A stretch of DNA of 64,000 nucleotides from Isoetes taiwanensis (taxonomy: Eukaryota > Streptophyta > Lycopodiopsida > Isoetales > Isoetaceae), in contig JAJEKV010000107.1 in assembly GCA_021234155.1 (NCBI GenBank), forward strand, positions 434,001 to 498,000, given 5' to 3'. Shown in pieces: positions 46,259 through 58,661 of the stretch (its first letter is position 1; each line of letters starts with the position of its first letter). The notes below the pieces were generated by a model. It ran no database searches. It saw nothing but the letters and a program-made list of their open reading frames with translations, and had not been told where the DNA came from. The position numbers and the translations under genes are program-made.

Positions 46259-47673
46259 CAAAAGGGGATGACAATGCCTATGCTATAAAATGCTTGCACA
46301 ACTTCTGAATCAATCACAATATATATGCGAAATCATCAGAATTCTATTCTTAACATATATAAAGCAGTACCCTTTTTTGTTTGATTCTAATATTTTTTCT
46401 CCAGGAAAAAGTTTGGGGGCGACACGTGTTTTTTTTTTTGCTAAGGCGACACGTGTTTTTATAAAAGAAAAAATGAAAATAAGAAAGAACATTCGACGGG
46501 CTCCGGATTTCTTGCTTTGGAAGCAATCTCTTCCTTCCTTCAAAGCAATCCTCTGCTCTGGATCTGTAGCGTGCTTCAAAGCTTCAGCAAATCGCTTTCA
46601 AGGTTCAGAATTGCGCCCACGCTTGGGTTCCGGCAGTGCTGGGTCTGGCTATGGCGATTTGCTTCTGCTTCAAGCTTCAACAAATCACTTAGAAAATAAG
46701 AAATAGGTCAAGAAAATGGGCTGGAGGCAGTTGTCGTCTGAACTCCTTTGCCACACATCCGGTGGTAAATCCGGAAGCCAGGGCTGCGGATTTTTCATCC
46801 GGCACACCAAGTTTGCCCTTTTGCTTTCGATTCTTAGAAACATAACTCGCTTTTTCCAGGTTTTCTCTCATGAAACAGAGCTTGGCTCTGTCTGCGAGAT
46901 GCAGGATTACGTATTAGTGCAAGATTTGAGAACTAGATGAATATGTGGTGTTGATTCTTGTGTTCAAACGGAAATATAAGGAATTTTGGGATTTTGGGGT
47001 TCGATTTCCTTTGGTGTTTCTTAGAAGGTTCTTAACGTAATTTCTTTGGTTGCTTGCTTGCAGATGCTAGAGCCCAAATAGTCACGAACATGAGCTACAA
47101 CTAGCTAGAGCTTAAGGTAAAATGGTTTCTGCAATTATGTCATCTCTATTCCATAGCCCAAAGAGGCCCCAGGGTTTTTGCTTCTGCCGCAGGTTTTGGA
47201 GCATCTGTTTTACAATTTTTAAGTTTTAGATCTTTAATTTATGAAAATCAATTTGTTGAATAGTGTTGGCGGCTGTTCCAAGATTTCATGACTTCAACAG
47301 CATTCATGCGAGGCTGCATGGCAGTGCCTCTCTTTTTCTGCTAAAGACCATCCTTTAATAATTTCTCATTTCCTGCTGCATTCTATGGAGGTTGCATTAG
47401 AAAGGAACATGATGAACGAAAATCCATTTCCATTTGCAAACCTGGTCCGGTTCGTGATGTTATTTTTCTGTGGCTTATTTTCCAAAGTAATAGACCTCCC
47501 TTTTTGTGGTCATGGAATGCTTACTTAGTGCTTGCAAGAATGTGAATAAGATGGAGGATTATATTAATGGTTAATGCACGTTCTTAGCAGTAAGCAGTAT
47601 AGTGCTGGTCTGCTCACTACTAGAAGGCCTAACTTGATTTTCCATTCTATCCTAAATCTGACATATTTTGCAG
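46259..47673. other. Unassigned stretch
   Basis: CGACACGTGTTTTT occurs twice near 46420 and 46446. Frames at 46290-46706 and 46716-46940 are not recognised; it may be the upstream part of the gene that yields the WD40 exon. Confidence 0.3.
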
Positions 47674-47790
47674 AGTTTATTAGGGCACACAAGTCCGGTG
47701 AATCCGTGACTTCTGATGCAGTCGAGGTTCTCGTTGTAGCAGGTGCTGCAAGTAGTACAATAAGGCTTTGGAATTTAGAGGAGGCTAAGA
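47674..47790 (+). pseudogene. Single WD40-repeat exon
   Basis: Between acceptor TTTTGCAG and donor GTAAGATC, the exon reads FIRAHKSGESVTSDAVEVLV and then SSTIRLWNLEEAK. The last part is the D-strand signature of a WD40 blade (ST.RLWNLE). No neighbouring blades were found on either side, so it is an isolated exon of a beta-propeller protein or one exon of a gene with long introns. Confidence 0.5.
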
Positions 47791-49548
47791 GTAAGATCTC
47801 GTTCATTTCTTTGTTGGATTAATGTTATTAGATCTTTCAAGCTAAGTCTGGCCGTAATGTTAAGCCTTTTACCTTGATACAGTTGTCCACACTCTTATGG
47901 GGCACTGCTCAAATTGTATCCCTATGGACTTCGATCTATTTAGAGAAGCATTGACAGACGTTTATGTAAGTGGTTGAGATATGTATATCTATAAGATAAA
48001 TGTACATGTATATCTTACAAAATATCTCACAAGAAGTTGTCAACCTCAAAATTGCCCACTATAGCTATGCTGTAAAAAGTCCATTTGTTAATAATTGTTG
48101 TTACAATCTGAGACAGTTACTAGCTCATTCTGGCATTCATAAATCCGATTTTCTATTCGTTTGGGCATTGCTGATTCCTGCAGCAGATCGAAGCTCCTGG
48201 GCAAGTCTGTGCTTGCACAGCTTGGTTCCATTATCTGGTCTTTCTAGACGTTCTTTTTGCAGCATGCTGATTTAAAAGACCCATTTTTTTATAAGCCCTT
48301 GGTTGAATGGTGCAAACAAGTGCCTCAGTCGTATCTTGAAGAGCTGTAATTTTGCTGGGCTGCAAAAATTTGCCATGACAGTTAAATTGTTATATTACTG
48401 ATTGAGCGTTGATGTTGGTTTTTCCCTTGAGATGTAATTGCTAACTAGACTGTAAGGTTCAGATATGAAGGTCAAGCTGCATAGTACTGCAGCACTATAC
48501 CTTCACTATACCTTCTGTACGTCCACTACCTACATGATGCATTGTGAATATATTAAAAGATGGATACTCTATCATTCCAAGTTGTGTACAGGCATAATGT
48601 TTGAAATATTGTATTCATGCCCATGGCAGCATAAGGAAAGATGTCTTGCCACATTCTAGGACTCCATGCCAGAAAATTCCGATAATACCAACACCGGTAA
48701 TATTTCTGCGACAAAAATTCAAACTTAATAGTGGGAAGACCATTTCTACATAATTTGAGAATCGGAGTTCCAAATATTGCAGGAAAATGGTTTGAGGACC
48801 TTTATGTATTTGGAAAGCTCTGTTTTTTTAGCCTCGGCTGGTCCAAATGCAGGTTTCTATTTTGCAAGTCTAGACATCTTTGATGTTGTAAGGCTAGCTG
48901 AGGCAAAGCATAATGATTGAGGAGCAGAGAAACCCTGCGTATCCAGAGCTGGTGCCGGTTGCAGGTGATTTAAGGTTATGTTGAATGCAATCTTACGTCA
49001 ATACGAAGTATTATTATTGTTTGAAATCCAGTCATCCTATATTATCAATTGCATTCTCTAATGACCGAGTGCTTTTTGTGCAGATCAACAACTGTCTTTT
49101 AAATTAATAATAATGGTATGTTATAGAAGATTCTTGCATCATGGAGATCCAGTTGTATGTGCTGATAACTGGGTGCTTTTTGGCAGATCAAGAACCATGT
49201 TTGAGATTGTATATGAAATTGAACATCATTTGGGGAGGTTTTTCTATTGGCAGTGAATTATGTTCAGGTAAGCATTGAATATTCTCATAACTAGCATTTT
49301 GATTCAGATGTATGCAAAAGGTTGGAGCTTAGAAGAGGCATGCGAAGGTCTTTATTAACTTGGCATATCAATATATACTTGGAGTGCCATGCTTGCAGTA
49401 TCTTTTTGTTACATGGTAAGAGTTTTCTAGTTCGGACTGTTTCGATGAAGTTGGAACAAATCTTAAATACCCTAGCAGCAGGCGCCAACATTGGAGCATG
49501 ATATGATGGCCATCTACTGGCAGATTATTGAAAGTGGAGTGGACTCCA

Positions 49549-49614
49549 GATGGTGTTATGGAAAATGTGAATTTGTCACAGATAGATGGTGTTATGGAAA
49601 ATGTGGATTTGTCT
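49549..49614 (+). repeat. Short tandem duplication
   Basis: GATGGTGTTATGGAAAATGT followed by G(A/G)ATTTGTC occurs twice in a row. Confidence 0.85.
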
Positions 49615-49941
49615 GGCAAATATTGAACATTAGATGGGATTGTTTAAGCCTTTGTGTGGCGGACTCATTTTGAGATCTCGATCTCAATTCTCGCGCTCTT
49701 TACTCATGCCAAAATGTCTCACATATAAGGATAGTTCAAATTGATATGCCTTCAAATTTATAACAATGTTGAGCTCAATTTTCTGTCCATTTTGCAATGT
49801 CATTATAGCTGCACAAGTTAATGCAACGTTACATTCTAGCAAACCAGGTTAATTGATCAGTACATCACAACTTTCCAACAATCAAGCCATTCAACATTTT
49901 CATAGCCAGTGTGGTAAACAGATAATGAAATAGTCAGTGTG

Positions 49942-50034
49942 GTAACTAGTTAACGAAATCAAATGGCTGAAGCATGCTAAAAACTGCGTTAACTAGTTAA
50001 CGAAATCAAATTGCTGAAGCATGCCCGAAATTGC
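49942..50034 (+). repeat. Tandem duplication of about 49 bp
   Basis: TAACTAGTTAACGAAATCAA and the following GCTGAAGCATGC are repeated. The unit itself contains the palindrome TTAACTAGTTAA. Confidence 0.85.
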
Positions 50035-50865
50035 ATTAACGGTTCACCTTGCTCTATAGGCTAAAGCAGTTGCAACAAACACTTTTTTTGTACAAGTTGC
50101 ATCAACACGAGTGAGCTATAAGCTTCTTGACTAAGATGGGCCAACACTATTTTAAATAAGTAGATTCGAGTTGTGATACCATTCCATGGGAATTGTACGA
50201 GGAAGGGTAAAGAAAGGGCAATTTCAATTTTTCCACGTAACTACTACGAGCAAGGAGTTAAATGCTATTGCCTGAAGTGGTGCATATGTAATTACAATTT
50301 GACCTCAATCTTTATAATATGGAGGGAAGGCATAGGGGGCTCGGCGAAGATGGGCTTGGGGCAAAATGGCAAATGGCAATTCAGGAACAAAATGGATTTT
50401 CTATTCCGCGGGACTCCCACAGGACACAGGACTCCCACGACTTTGCCTTTTGCTGCCCTTGAGGATCATCCAAAGACTCTTTTCAGTTATTTCTCTGATC
50501 ATTCAGCCAGTACTTTAAGAATAAAGCGACCCGAGAATTCATCCATCTCCATGATGCATATCATAAATTCGTTCTTACCATATGGAAAGCTATTGGGTTA
50601 ATGGGTCATGTTTTATTCGTGTGCATTTTGAATAACCATTTTGTATAGATATATTGGCAACTACGGAGGTTAGAATTCCCCATGCTCAAACACAGTTCAA
50701 TTTTTGCATGTTCAGAACTTAGATTCTTTTGATTTAATACAAAACATCTTTGGTAACGAGTCGTTATGGTCAATATCCTTCAATCGTGCGAGCACTGAAC
50801 ACAAGGCAAAAAAATGCAGGTTCAAATTCTGCATGTTCTACCATGTATAGACGAGTTGGGGAAGA

Positions 50866-50904
50866 GAAACGTTCGCGGCGGCCTTGGCCGCCGCGATAAG
50901 TTTC
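50866..50904. repeat. Strong GC hairpin in AT-rich DNA
   Basis: CGCGGCGGCC (50874-50883), TT, GGCCGCCGCG (50886-50895) form a perfect 10-bp stem, extended by GAAAC (50866) with GTTTC (50900). GGTTCAAATTC, a B-box-like word, lies 50 bases upstream. It could be a TE terminus. Confidence 0.7.
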
Positions 50905-51038
50905 TTGTACATATAAATGGGAATGTCCAACCCTTTTAAAAAAAGCAATAACTTGAAGTGATAAGTGAAAATCATAATCAATATTTCCAGCCAAACATTG
51001 AGTTGCAGTTACGCCACATTAAAATTATTAACTCTTAC

Positions 51039-51188
51039 CTCGACCTGCAAGGACTTCTCGGGCTTCTTGTTTATACAAGAGCTTTTGAAAATCTCTTTAG
51101 TTGTGAGAATATTAGCACCCTTGATATCTCTGGGTATAACTCTTTCCTCATGTAGATAAGCCAGCCCTTTGACCTGATCAGGAGTCTG
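51039..51188 (-). pseudogene. MAPKKK-type kinase fragment (subdomain VI)
   Basis: The minus strand reads [19 protein letters not shown] then GANILTTKE. This is the catalytic-loop region of STE-group plant kinases close to MAP3K epsilon (GLAYLHE...[14 protein letters not shown]). The catalytic His of HRD is Pro here and the DFG part is missing, so the piece is dead. A donor GTAAGAGTT follows about 45 bases later. Confidence 0.75.
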
Positions 51189-51195
51189 AAGGCAT

Positions 51196-52399
51196 AATAA
51201 AAAGAAAGAAAGAATGATTTTTATTGTCTACGGCAGGGTTCGAAGAAGTGGGGGTTTGGCTCGAGGATTGCCGGTTGAATCTCTTAAAGTCCAGTTGGGG
51301 TTTAGGGCTACTGCGGGTGGTTCCAACAAAAATTTCAAACATATGGCATTGCATGTAAAGATTCATCCAAACATGCAAATTTCCAGTTTAAAGGTTAGGG
51401 GACTGGGGATTTTTTGAAAAGGTTAGGCGACCATACTGGGCCGCATGCCATGCTCTGGCCTAGTTGGGCGGCAGAGTAGATTTGCAATTGCATATCTTAG
51501 ATTCATAGCCTAAGTGGCAAAGTTGCAGTGCATTAAAGAGTTGTAGTTGCCTTGGCGGCCCCGAGCTCCATAGATCTGGCACTAACACTCCCACATGATT
51601 TTACGGTATTAATGCTCTTACTTAGGCCAAATGAAATTTTGCGGGAGGACTTGCAGTTATGGTGAATGTGAGTCCGCTATTGTGCTCTTTCAAAACCTCA
51701 CAGGTGGAAGCCATTCTTTGTATGCATGTTCCAAATTAGTGCTTTGCTTCCAATCGAAGAGATTCTTTCTATATATTCTTCAGTTAGTTTGATCTTATTT
51801 TTCAATGTATGTCTTTTTGTTTCGGCCTTTAAAGGGTGATAAATTCGGGCAAATTTCCAGCAACTTTGTTTTGGAACTGCGGTTTCCCGTTCAATTTTGT
51901 AAAATCCGATAAATATAAATAGAAGACGACAAATTTTCTGGTTACATCTAAAATATTTTTCGAACCCTGGTCTACGGAGATCGATCGGCCTATGTGACCC
52001 AATGAAGGAGAAATAATACACAGAAACATTGATAGGGTCTGTGATGCTCCCATTTGCCAAATCTTTGTAGCAGACGCATCAAGCTAGAATAAAAATATGC
52101 ACTGTCAGTAGCCGAAAAACTTTGCTCCTCATCTGATGATTCAAACAAAGAAAAAGACTGATTCGGGAGGACTGACAAACAAAAAAGTCAAAAATAAAGG
52201 ATTCATATGTGGAAAGAAATGACCACTTAAGGTAGCAGATCCAGCTCCATCGTCATTATTTGTAGATTAAACGGAGGACTGAATGGCAAACCACTGACGG
52301 AGTGTAGAAGGGATCGATAACAAGCCTCCATGTGACCTTAATCACTTTTAATTTTTCAGTTTGACCAGGCAGTACAGGGCTCGACCTACACCAGGCACG
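51196..52399. other. Unassigned stretch
   Basis: Overlapping minus-strand frames (51698-52060, 51829-52053, 51990-52178) are not recognised. SSDEEQSFSATDSAYFYS at the start of one could be an exon. Confidence 0.3.
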
Positions 52400-52527
52400 A
52401 CAGGTAGGATGATGGCTAAAGCCAGTTTAAGCCAGTCATGTAGGATATCTGTGAATATTTCGGCATATACTTGATATATCCCTCATTCTCACATAAGCGA
52501 GGGTTTGCCCTTATATAGGTGCAACCC
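52400..52527 (+). repeat. Terminal cassette R, copy 6 (degenerate)
   Basis: Keeps CATATACTTGATATATCC, CACATAAGCGAGGGTTTGCC and ends GGTGCAACCC. The palindrome is eroded. Confidence 0.65.
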
Positions 52528-52677
52528 AAAAATAACAATCAAATTAAAGTGACCTCATATAGGTTCACTATAAAACTAGTTTGCTGTGTTCTAGCCCTTG
52601 GCTAACTTAACTAGGCATGTGCAACATATTTAGTTAAATTATTTTTAAACATGTTTCTTAACTAACCAAGGTTTTTT

Positions 52678-52804
52678 GGGTTGCCCCTAAGGGGGCAAAC
52701 CCTTGTGTATGTGGGTTTATGGCATATTCCACGTATATGCTAGTACATACTCGGAATATGCCAATGACTGCTAAAAACCCATTATTAGCAGTAAACTGGC
52801 GGTC
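52678..52804 (-). repeat. Terminal cassette R, copy 5 (inverted)
   Basis: GGGTTGCCCCTAAGGGGGCA, TGTGTATGTGGG, the palindrome 52721-52762, TGCTAAAAACCC and GTAAACTGGCGGTCA: the reverse complement of the other copies. It faces copy 6 end to end across 150 bp. Confidence 0.88.
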
Positions 52805-53600
52805 ATTTCTGTTGTTGCTCGACAGCTATGGAAACCGGCTAACCGGTGTTGTGGCGATGGTGCCTACTGTAGCTCCATAATCAATCCGAGGCCTTCATAG
52901 ATTTGGAGGACTGTCTAAAAGATCTGCTTCTGGCATTTGTACATTGCTATTGACGAAGAAGCACCCACGTTTGCCCTCGTTTTGAAGCTGCCTAAGTTTA
53001 GGTTCTTGGCCGCTGCTTTAATGATAGTTGTTATGAACTTGTGTTTCCAGCAGTGTTCGGATCTTGGTATCACAGGTATTTTTTCCTTTGCACGATGATA
53101 CCTGAGAGCTGCATAATGGCGAGAAAGATCTTTGCATAGGAGATCTAACATGGTGCTGGCTATCAGGCATAATGTATGGCTCCTCGTGATCCATGTCAAA
53201 TTGTATCTGGTCTACAATATGTTCCTCTGAGCTTTCTGCCATATCTAGGCAATCCTCATCATATTGCAAGAGGTCCTCGTCTACTTTTAACTTATCTAAC
53301 ATGCAGACTGTCTCCAATTCACTCTCCTCCTCATCCATGCCATATAGTTGACGACTCATATCATTGAGCCTATATCAGAAAGGCAAAGCCCTGCAGCTAC
53401 AGCTCTTTGTAAAAATACTGTTGAAAGAATAAGCATTCGCAAGCATGCTTCCCTAATCATGGAAAGCTCTTTCCTGAGCATTTCTGCATGAAGGATCTGA
53501 ATTAGATATGTATGCATGTTCGTCCTCAGTAAACGACATCGACGCCTGAGGCCAATGAAGCCATTCAAAGTATGGATCTCCAAGCTCCTCTGGTGTGACG
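52805..53600 (-). pseudogene. Unidentified acidic gene fragment interrupting the LTR
   Basis: The minus-strand frames SVTPEELGDPYFEWLHWPQ (about 53600-53544) and EEESELETVCMLDKLKVDED (about 53335-53275), continuing with DEDCLDMAESSEEHIVDQIQ, are strongly acidic and read like coding exons. Similarity of the neighbouring LTR to the copy at 4256 stops at about 53600, so this stretch was probably inserted there, possibly with cassette R5. No family recognised. Confidence 0.4.
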
Positions 53601-55149
53601 CTCCCTGAATATATACGACCCCCGGCCATATACATACGGGGACTTTCCCCTCCCATGGCGACCATCTCGCCATGAGCAGGGCCCTCCGTCTATCCCGGGC
53701 CATCTATAGAAAGATGCCCGAGTGAAGGACACGGAGGTGTCATTCGGCCCACGCCTTCAATGGGACTCCTACGTCGCGGAAGCGTGAATACATGTTAGCA
53801 CACAACATAAATCATATATAAATAACCACCACGAAGGGTGGCACATCCATCCAAGTACCCCGGCAAAGAGTATGCATACATAAAAGAAAACACCCCAAAC
53901 CCCATGTTCTACCCTGGTTCAGACTCCTGTGAGGATAGACTGACGGCTCGGTCTCAAGAGATCAGCAGACAGAGGTATAACCTGGCGTGGGCTAGCATAG
54001 AACAGTGGCTAGGGTTGTCCACTCCATCCGCCCCTCCTGTGCACACTTTGCAGATGGGTCGATTCACGCTATGGCTTCGCTATAGCCTTCCGGAGACGCA
54101 GACTCAAGGTATCACCCTACGAGCCTACTCCAGGGTTCATGACGCCCCGGTCCGACGAGGCAGGTCAGGGAAGCGTCCCCTTCCAGGATCACAGTGTGTT
54201 CCATGGGTGAGCTAGAGAATACGTGCCATATCAGCGACCCCCGACCCAACTTACTCACCCTAAATCTACTCAAAGTGCATGGTGCCCCATACGGGTCACA
54301 CCACTACACCCAGGGAGTGTCAGACTCATACCCGGCCCTCTACGTGACCGGCTATCAGGCCTAGCCCACTGTAGGAGTCTCAGGAGCCTTTTATGTTCAT
54401 GCAAGACCCCACCCCCACTTCACCACTGCGTCCCTTCTCTGGTGCTAAGCCATTCCATAGCATCTACAACCCGGTGGTCTCTTGTACACAGGCCGCATCT
54501 AGTGGGAAATACAGGGATCAACCTAGGTACATACTACTAGCATGGCTCAGAGGTCTCTATCCCCCCTTAATTCCCCCATTTCCAGAGTAATACTATGCAA
54601 AGAGCTATCAATCCATCCTTTTAGAGTGAAACCAGAATCAGAAATAAAGAGAACTCACCTTTACAATCAAGGGTTAGTTCCTACAAGTAAAACAACAAGT
54701 GCCCAACAGGGGTGCTACCCTAGAATTCTCAAGCTATACTAGCCACCCACCTGAGTTTCTGCTGGACCCATTGTCATTTGGTGCTTCCATCTTCCTTTGA
54801 CTTGGCGCTCAGCTCTGGCTACACAGGTAAAGGTGCTTGGCAAGGTGGGCGCTCAGCTCCTGCTCCTCCTGATCGATTATGGAAGTCAATTTAGGGATAG
54901 GGGTCAAGTTGACAGCCCAATTTGGAAGTCTCCATGCTGGCCAATCGATTTAGGCCAGGTGGCGCCTTCCCAAAGCATTAATTAGTTCAATTAACCCACT
55001 TAATATTAATCCCTAAATTATAGGTTATTATCTTTAATGATCCTTTTAGGTCAACCCCCTAGGTTACAATACCCCATGGTGGCGTACCTTTGTTGGGTGA
55101 CGTGTCAGTATATTTATACGTATACCGTATAAATACCTGGAACGTCACA
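53600..55149 (-). repeat. 3' LTR of the histone-carrying chromovirus (truncated)
   Basis: Starts TGTGACGTTCC (reading minus) right after the polypurine tract and aligns with the LTR at 4256-5770. Shared blocks: GTTGACCTAAAAGG, AAATCGATTGGCCAG, GTGTGCTAACATGTA, GAATGACACCTC, GGGAGGGGAA. About 1.55 kb is present. The inner end is lost where the similarity stops near 53600. Confidence 0.85.
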
Positions 55150-55164
55150 TTCTCCCCCCCCTTA
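55150..55164 (-). promoter_or_regulatory. Polypurine tract
   Basis: On the minus strand AAGGGGGGGGAGAA directly precedes the LTR's TG. It is the expected primer site for plus-strand DNA synthesis, as also seen at 4242-4255. Confidence 0.85.
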
Positions 55165-55826
55165 GAAATAATGTTGTCCTCAGCATTGGGGTTAGTTAAT
55201 GAGAAGTGCATTATTTTGGATCGTAATAATATAAGTTGGAAACATAACATTGAAGTTGAAATTATAACAAAGTGTAAGCACCAAGGTGCATTTTACAAAC
55301 TTATCATCAAAAAGTTTAAGGACTAAAGTCCCATTTCAAAACATGATAACAACGAAAATTGACACATGTAGACAAAACGGATGTGAAAAAGTCGGGCCAT
55401 CAGCAACCCTCTATACATGGGCAGGTCACGAACTACTTACTGGCCTGCACATGTAAATGTATCAGTATATATCAATAATATAATTAGATTGTGGTTGAAG
55501 GGACCACCCCCTATAAATAAAAGAAAACCTTATCTACAAGGGAACCTATCATGTCTATAGTTTGCAATTCATTGCGGCATAAGGAATGGCCAATTTCCCA
55601 TTATAGCCGAGATGAACGCAGCCTATCAACTACATGCCCTGCAAGCAATTCGTGGTCATGTCCACATTGACAATACACCACGTCCTAGAGAACACGAAGA
55701 TGATCTCATCATTGGTAACTATTATCACTTACGATGCATCTACCCCTCTAGAGCGTTACTCTTGGCATTCAAGCTTTCAAGCTTACCGCTGGGTGCGGGG
55801 TTGATAGCATCGTTGATGGTGCGGCC
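55165..55826 (-). other. 3' noncoding region between pol and LTR
   Basis: About 660 bases without an open frame, homologous to 3630-4241 of the older element (GGGGGTGGTCCCTTC, GCAGGCCAGTA). Confidence 0.75.
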
Positions 55827-57128
55827 CTAAGATTCCCGCATGAAGTCCAGATAGTGCTTCTCAAGGTCTATCTTCATCACCCAGGTAGCATCCTCAACTG
55901 GTAAGTGTTTCCACTTAACCAAGTATTGCAACATTTGAGTCCTTCTGGTTTGTTTATAAGCTCGATCAAGAAGAGCTTCAGGCACTATCTCGAGGTGCTC
56001 CTCTGTCATTTCTAGGAGGGTTGGAGTATCCAAAAGCTCCTCTGGATCTGGGGTGTGTTGTTTCAGAAGACTCACGTGAAAGACCTTGTGGATCTTCAAG
56101 CGGGGCGGCAAATCCAAGCGATATGCCTGTTCTCCAACACGTTCAATGATTTTGAACGGCCCAGCCCATCTGGGTGCCAACTTCTTGCAGTTACCAATCT
56201 TAAGCTTGGCTTGTTTCACTTTAATCTTAAGCCAAACTGATTCGCCCACCTGGAAGACTCGTGGGGTTCTGTGCTTATCCGCTACACTTTTCTGACGACT
56301 GCGTGCAGCTAGTAAGTAACCATGAACTTCTTCAACCAAAGCTTGCATTTCCAAGAGGAGTTGTTGAGAAACCTCCACTTTAGAAACGGGGTTATGCCAT
56401 GTGTCGGGAGTAAGACATTGATAACCATAATTTATCATAAAGGGAGACATTCTGGAAGACTCCTGCTTCATGCTGTTATAAGCAAACTCTACCAAATATA
56501 TATAGTCCGCCCATTGTGATTGCTTACTCCACACATAACTTCGTAGCATATCCTCGATAATACGATTGGTACGTTCTGTCTGACCATCTGTCTGAGGGTG
56601 ATAGGCCGTACTCATAGCAAGCTTTGTCTGGATGGTGGCAAAGAAATCTTTCCAGAATGCACTTACGAATTTGGGATCCCTGTCGGATACAATTACTCGA
56701 GGCATTCCGTGTAATCTGAAGATCTCCTTTGCGAATAATAAAGCAGTATCGAAGGCGGTGTGCGTGGTACGACATGGCAAGAAATGAGCCATCTTCGACA
56801 ATTTATCGACCACTACCATTAATGCATCATATCCACAGAGGGTACGTGGGAGGCCTACAATGAAATCCATGGTTATCACTTCCCACTTAGCATTGGGCAC
56901 ATCCAGAGGTTGCAACTCTCCTGGAATCCTTAACTGCTCAGCCTTGGTTTGCTGACACACCTGACACTGCTTAATGTACCGAGCAATGTCCTTCTTCATG
57001 GAAGGCCAAAAATAACTGGAGCGGATCTTAAAGTAGGTCTTCATAAAACCTGCATGTCCAGCTATAGGGCTATTGTGTGTGTCATGGAGAATCAGCTTAC
57101 GTATTCCTGAAGTCTCAGGTACACACAA
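55827..57128 (-). mobile_element. Ty3/chromovirus integrase with chromodomain
   Basis: An open frame of 433 codons. HDTHNSPIAGHAG and CQVCQQTK form the HHCC zinc module (residues about 10-60). The core has the three acidic residues in ITMDFIVGLP, VIVSDRDPKF and TDGQTERTNRIIED. The GPY/F module is RWAGPFKIIERVGEQAYRLD. The C-terminus (VKWKHLPVEDATW and on) is the chromodomain that reads histone marks in this clade. The frame itself is open, but a stop separates it from RNase H. Confidence 0.95.
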
Positions 57129-57129
57129 C

Positions 57130-58020
57130 TTATCCTTGTAATATAGTAAGTGGCCCTCTTTCTTTCTTAGTCAGACTATCCCAAACATCACGGAACTCGG
57201 GATCTGTGGCCAAGGTTTGTTCTATTTGTTTTCCAAACTCACTGGTGAGTGTGGAAATTGCATTACAATGGGTTCGGGTTACCAAGGGATGGCGTGACAA
57301 TGCATCCGCAATCACATTGTGCTTCCCAAGCTTATACATAATCTCAAAGTCATATTCCTCCAGAAATTCCATCCATCTTCTCTGACGGAAGTTGAGATTC
57401 GGTTGGGTGGATAAATAACATAGACTTTGATGATCTGTATCAAGCTGAAATCTTCTATCAAGAAGGTAGTGTCTCCAAATACGTAGAGCGCGGACAACTG
57501 CTAACAACTCCTGATCATGGGTAGGGTATCACTGTTCGGTGTCGTTCATCTTCTTTGAATCGTATGCAATAACCCTCCCCTCCTGCATTAGGACTCCACC
57601 GGTAGCAATCTTACTGGCATCCGTTGCCACTAGCTTATCCTTTTCAGGATCGGGCAATGTGAGGACTGGTGCAGACGTTAAAGCATCCTTAAGCTTCTGA
57701 AAGCCTACCTGGACTTTCGTTTTCCAATGTTCCATCCAATCCTTCACCTTCTCGTGCTTTGTGAGATCAGTAAGAGGTGCGGCAATCGTTGCAAAATCCT
57801 TAACAAATTTTCGATAATATCCGGCTAGTCCCAAGCAACTTCGGACTTCTGAAACATTACCTGGAATAGGCCAATCCCTTACTACTTGTATCTTTGCTGG
57901 ATCTGTAGCAATTCCCTCTGCTGAAATGATATGCCCCAAATAGTCCACCTTGGGGGTGGCAAACTTGCATTTAGAGAACTTGGCAAAGAGCTGATGACGT
58001 CTGAGCTTTTGTAGGGCCAA
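57130..58020 (-). mobile_element. RT connection and RNase H region (broken)
   Basis: 58020-57529 reads [17 protein letters not shown] and [15 protein letters not shown] (end of reverse transcriptase), then [15 protein letters not shown], the first RNase H acid. A TGA at about 57531-57529 separates it from ELLAVVRALRIWRHYLL and LDTDHQSLCYL, with ADALSR near the RNase H end. A second stop near 57132 splits it from integrase. Confidence 0.92.
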
Positions 58021-58661
58021 GCGAAGATGGGTCCCATGCTCCTCTAGAGTTTTACTATAGATGAGAATGTCATCAAAGAAAATAACAACAAAATCATCTA
58101 AGTATTGTCAGAAGACGTCATTCATCAATCGCATGAAAGTTGCAGGAGCATTAGTTAATTCAAAAGGCATAACGGTAAACTCATAATGCCCATATCTAGT
58201 GCGAAAAGCAGATTTATGGATGTCCTCGTCCTTAATCCTTATCTGATGATATCCGGAGCGTAAATCAATCTTTGAGAAATATTTGCCCCCTTCTTTTTCT
58301 TAACAAAAAGGATAGGAGCGCCAAAAGGCGAAACACTAGGCCGAATGAAACCTAGGTTTAGTAACTCCTGAAGTTGCTTCTTAAGCTCTGCCAACTCTGG
58401 GGGACTCATGCGGTACGGGGCCTTGCTGGTAGGCTTAGTACCTGGTTCTAGAGCTATCTCACATTCTACCCCTCTAAAAGGAGGAAGCTTCTGGATCTCA
58501 TCTGGGAAAAGATCGCTAAATTCTCGGAGAAGATTGGCAATCCCTTCTGGCAAGGTATCAACTACTTGCTTCTGCTTAGCATCTGACTCAATGGAGGCAA
58601 GCCTAATGACACAGGGGAGCGTATCCTTGCGTATAGCTTTTCCTAGCTGCCTGATAGACAT
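58021..58661 (-). mobile_element. Reverse transcriptase, damaged
   Basis: The frame from 58661 carries YRMSPPELAELKKQL and [20 protein letters not shown] (fingers). Sequence then jumps at about 58290 to [16 protein letters not shown] in another frame: roughly 35-45 residues are missing, together with a frameshift. FFDDILIYS (about 58085-58059) is the active-site motif. A stop lies just before it near 58108. The enzyme cannot be made from this copy. Confidence 0.92.

Larger units (their letters stand above)
47791..51038. other. Long stretch without a recognised gene
   Basis: Only short frames; the 142-codon frame at 50173-50601 has no family resemblance. Small repeats inside are listed separately. 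Confidence 0.35.

Noticed and set aside
50173-50601. 142-codon frame as a gene
   Set aside because: No family resemblance and no supporting neighbouring exons.
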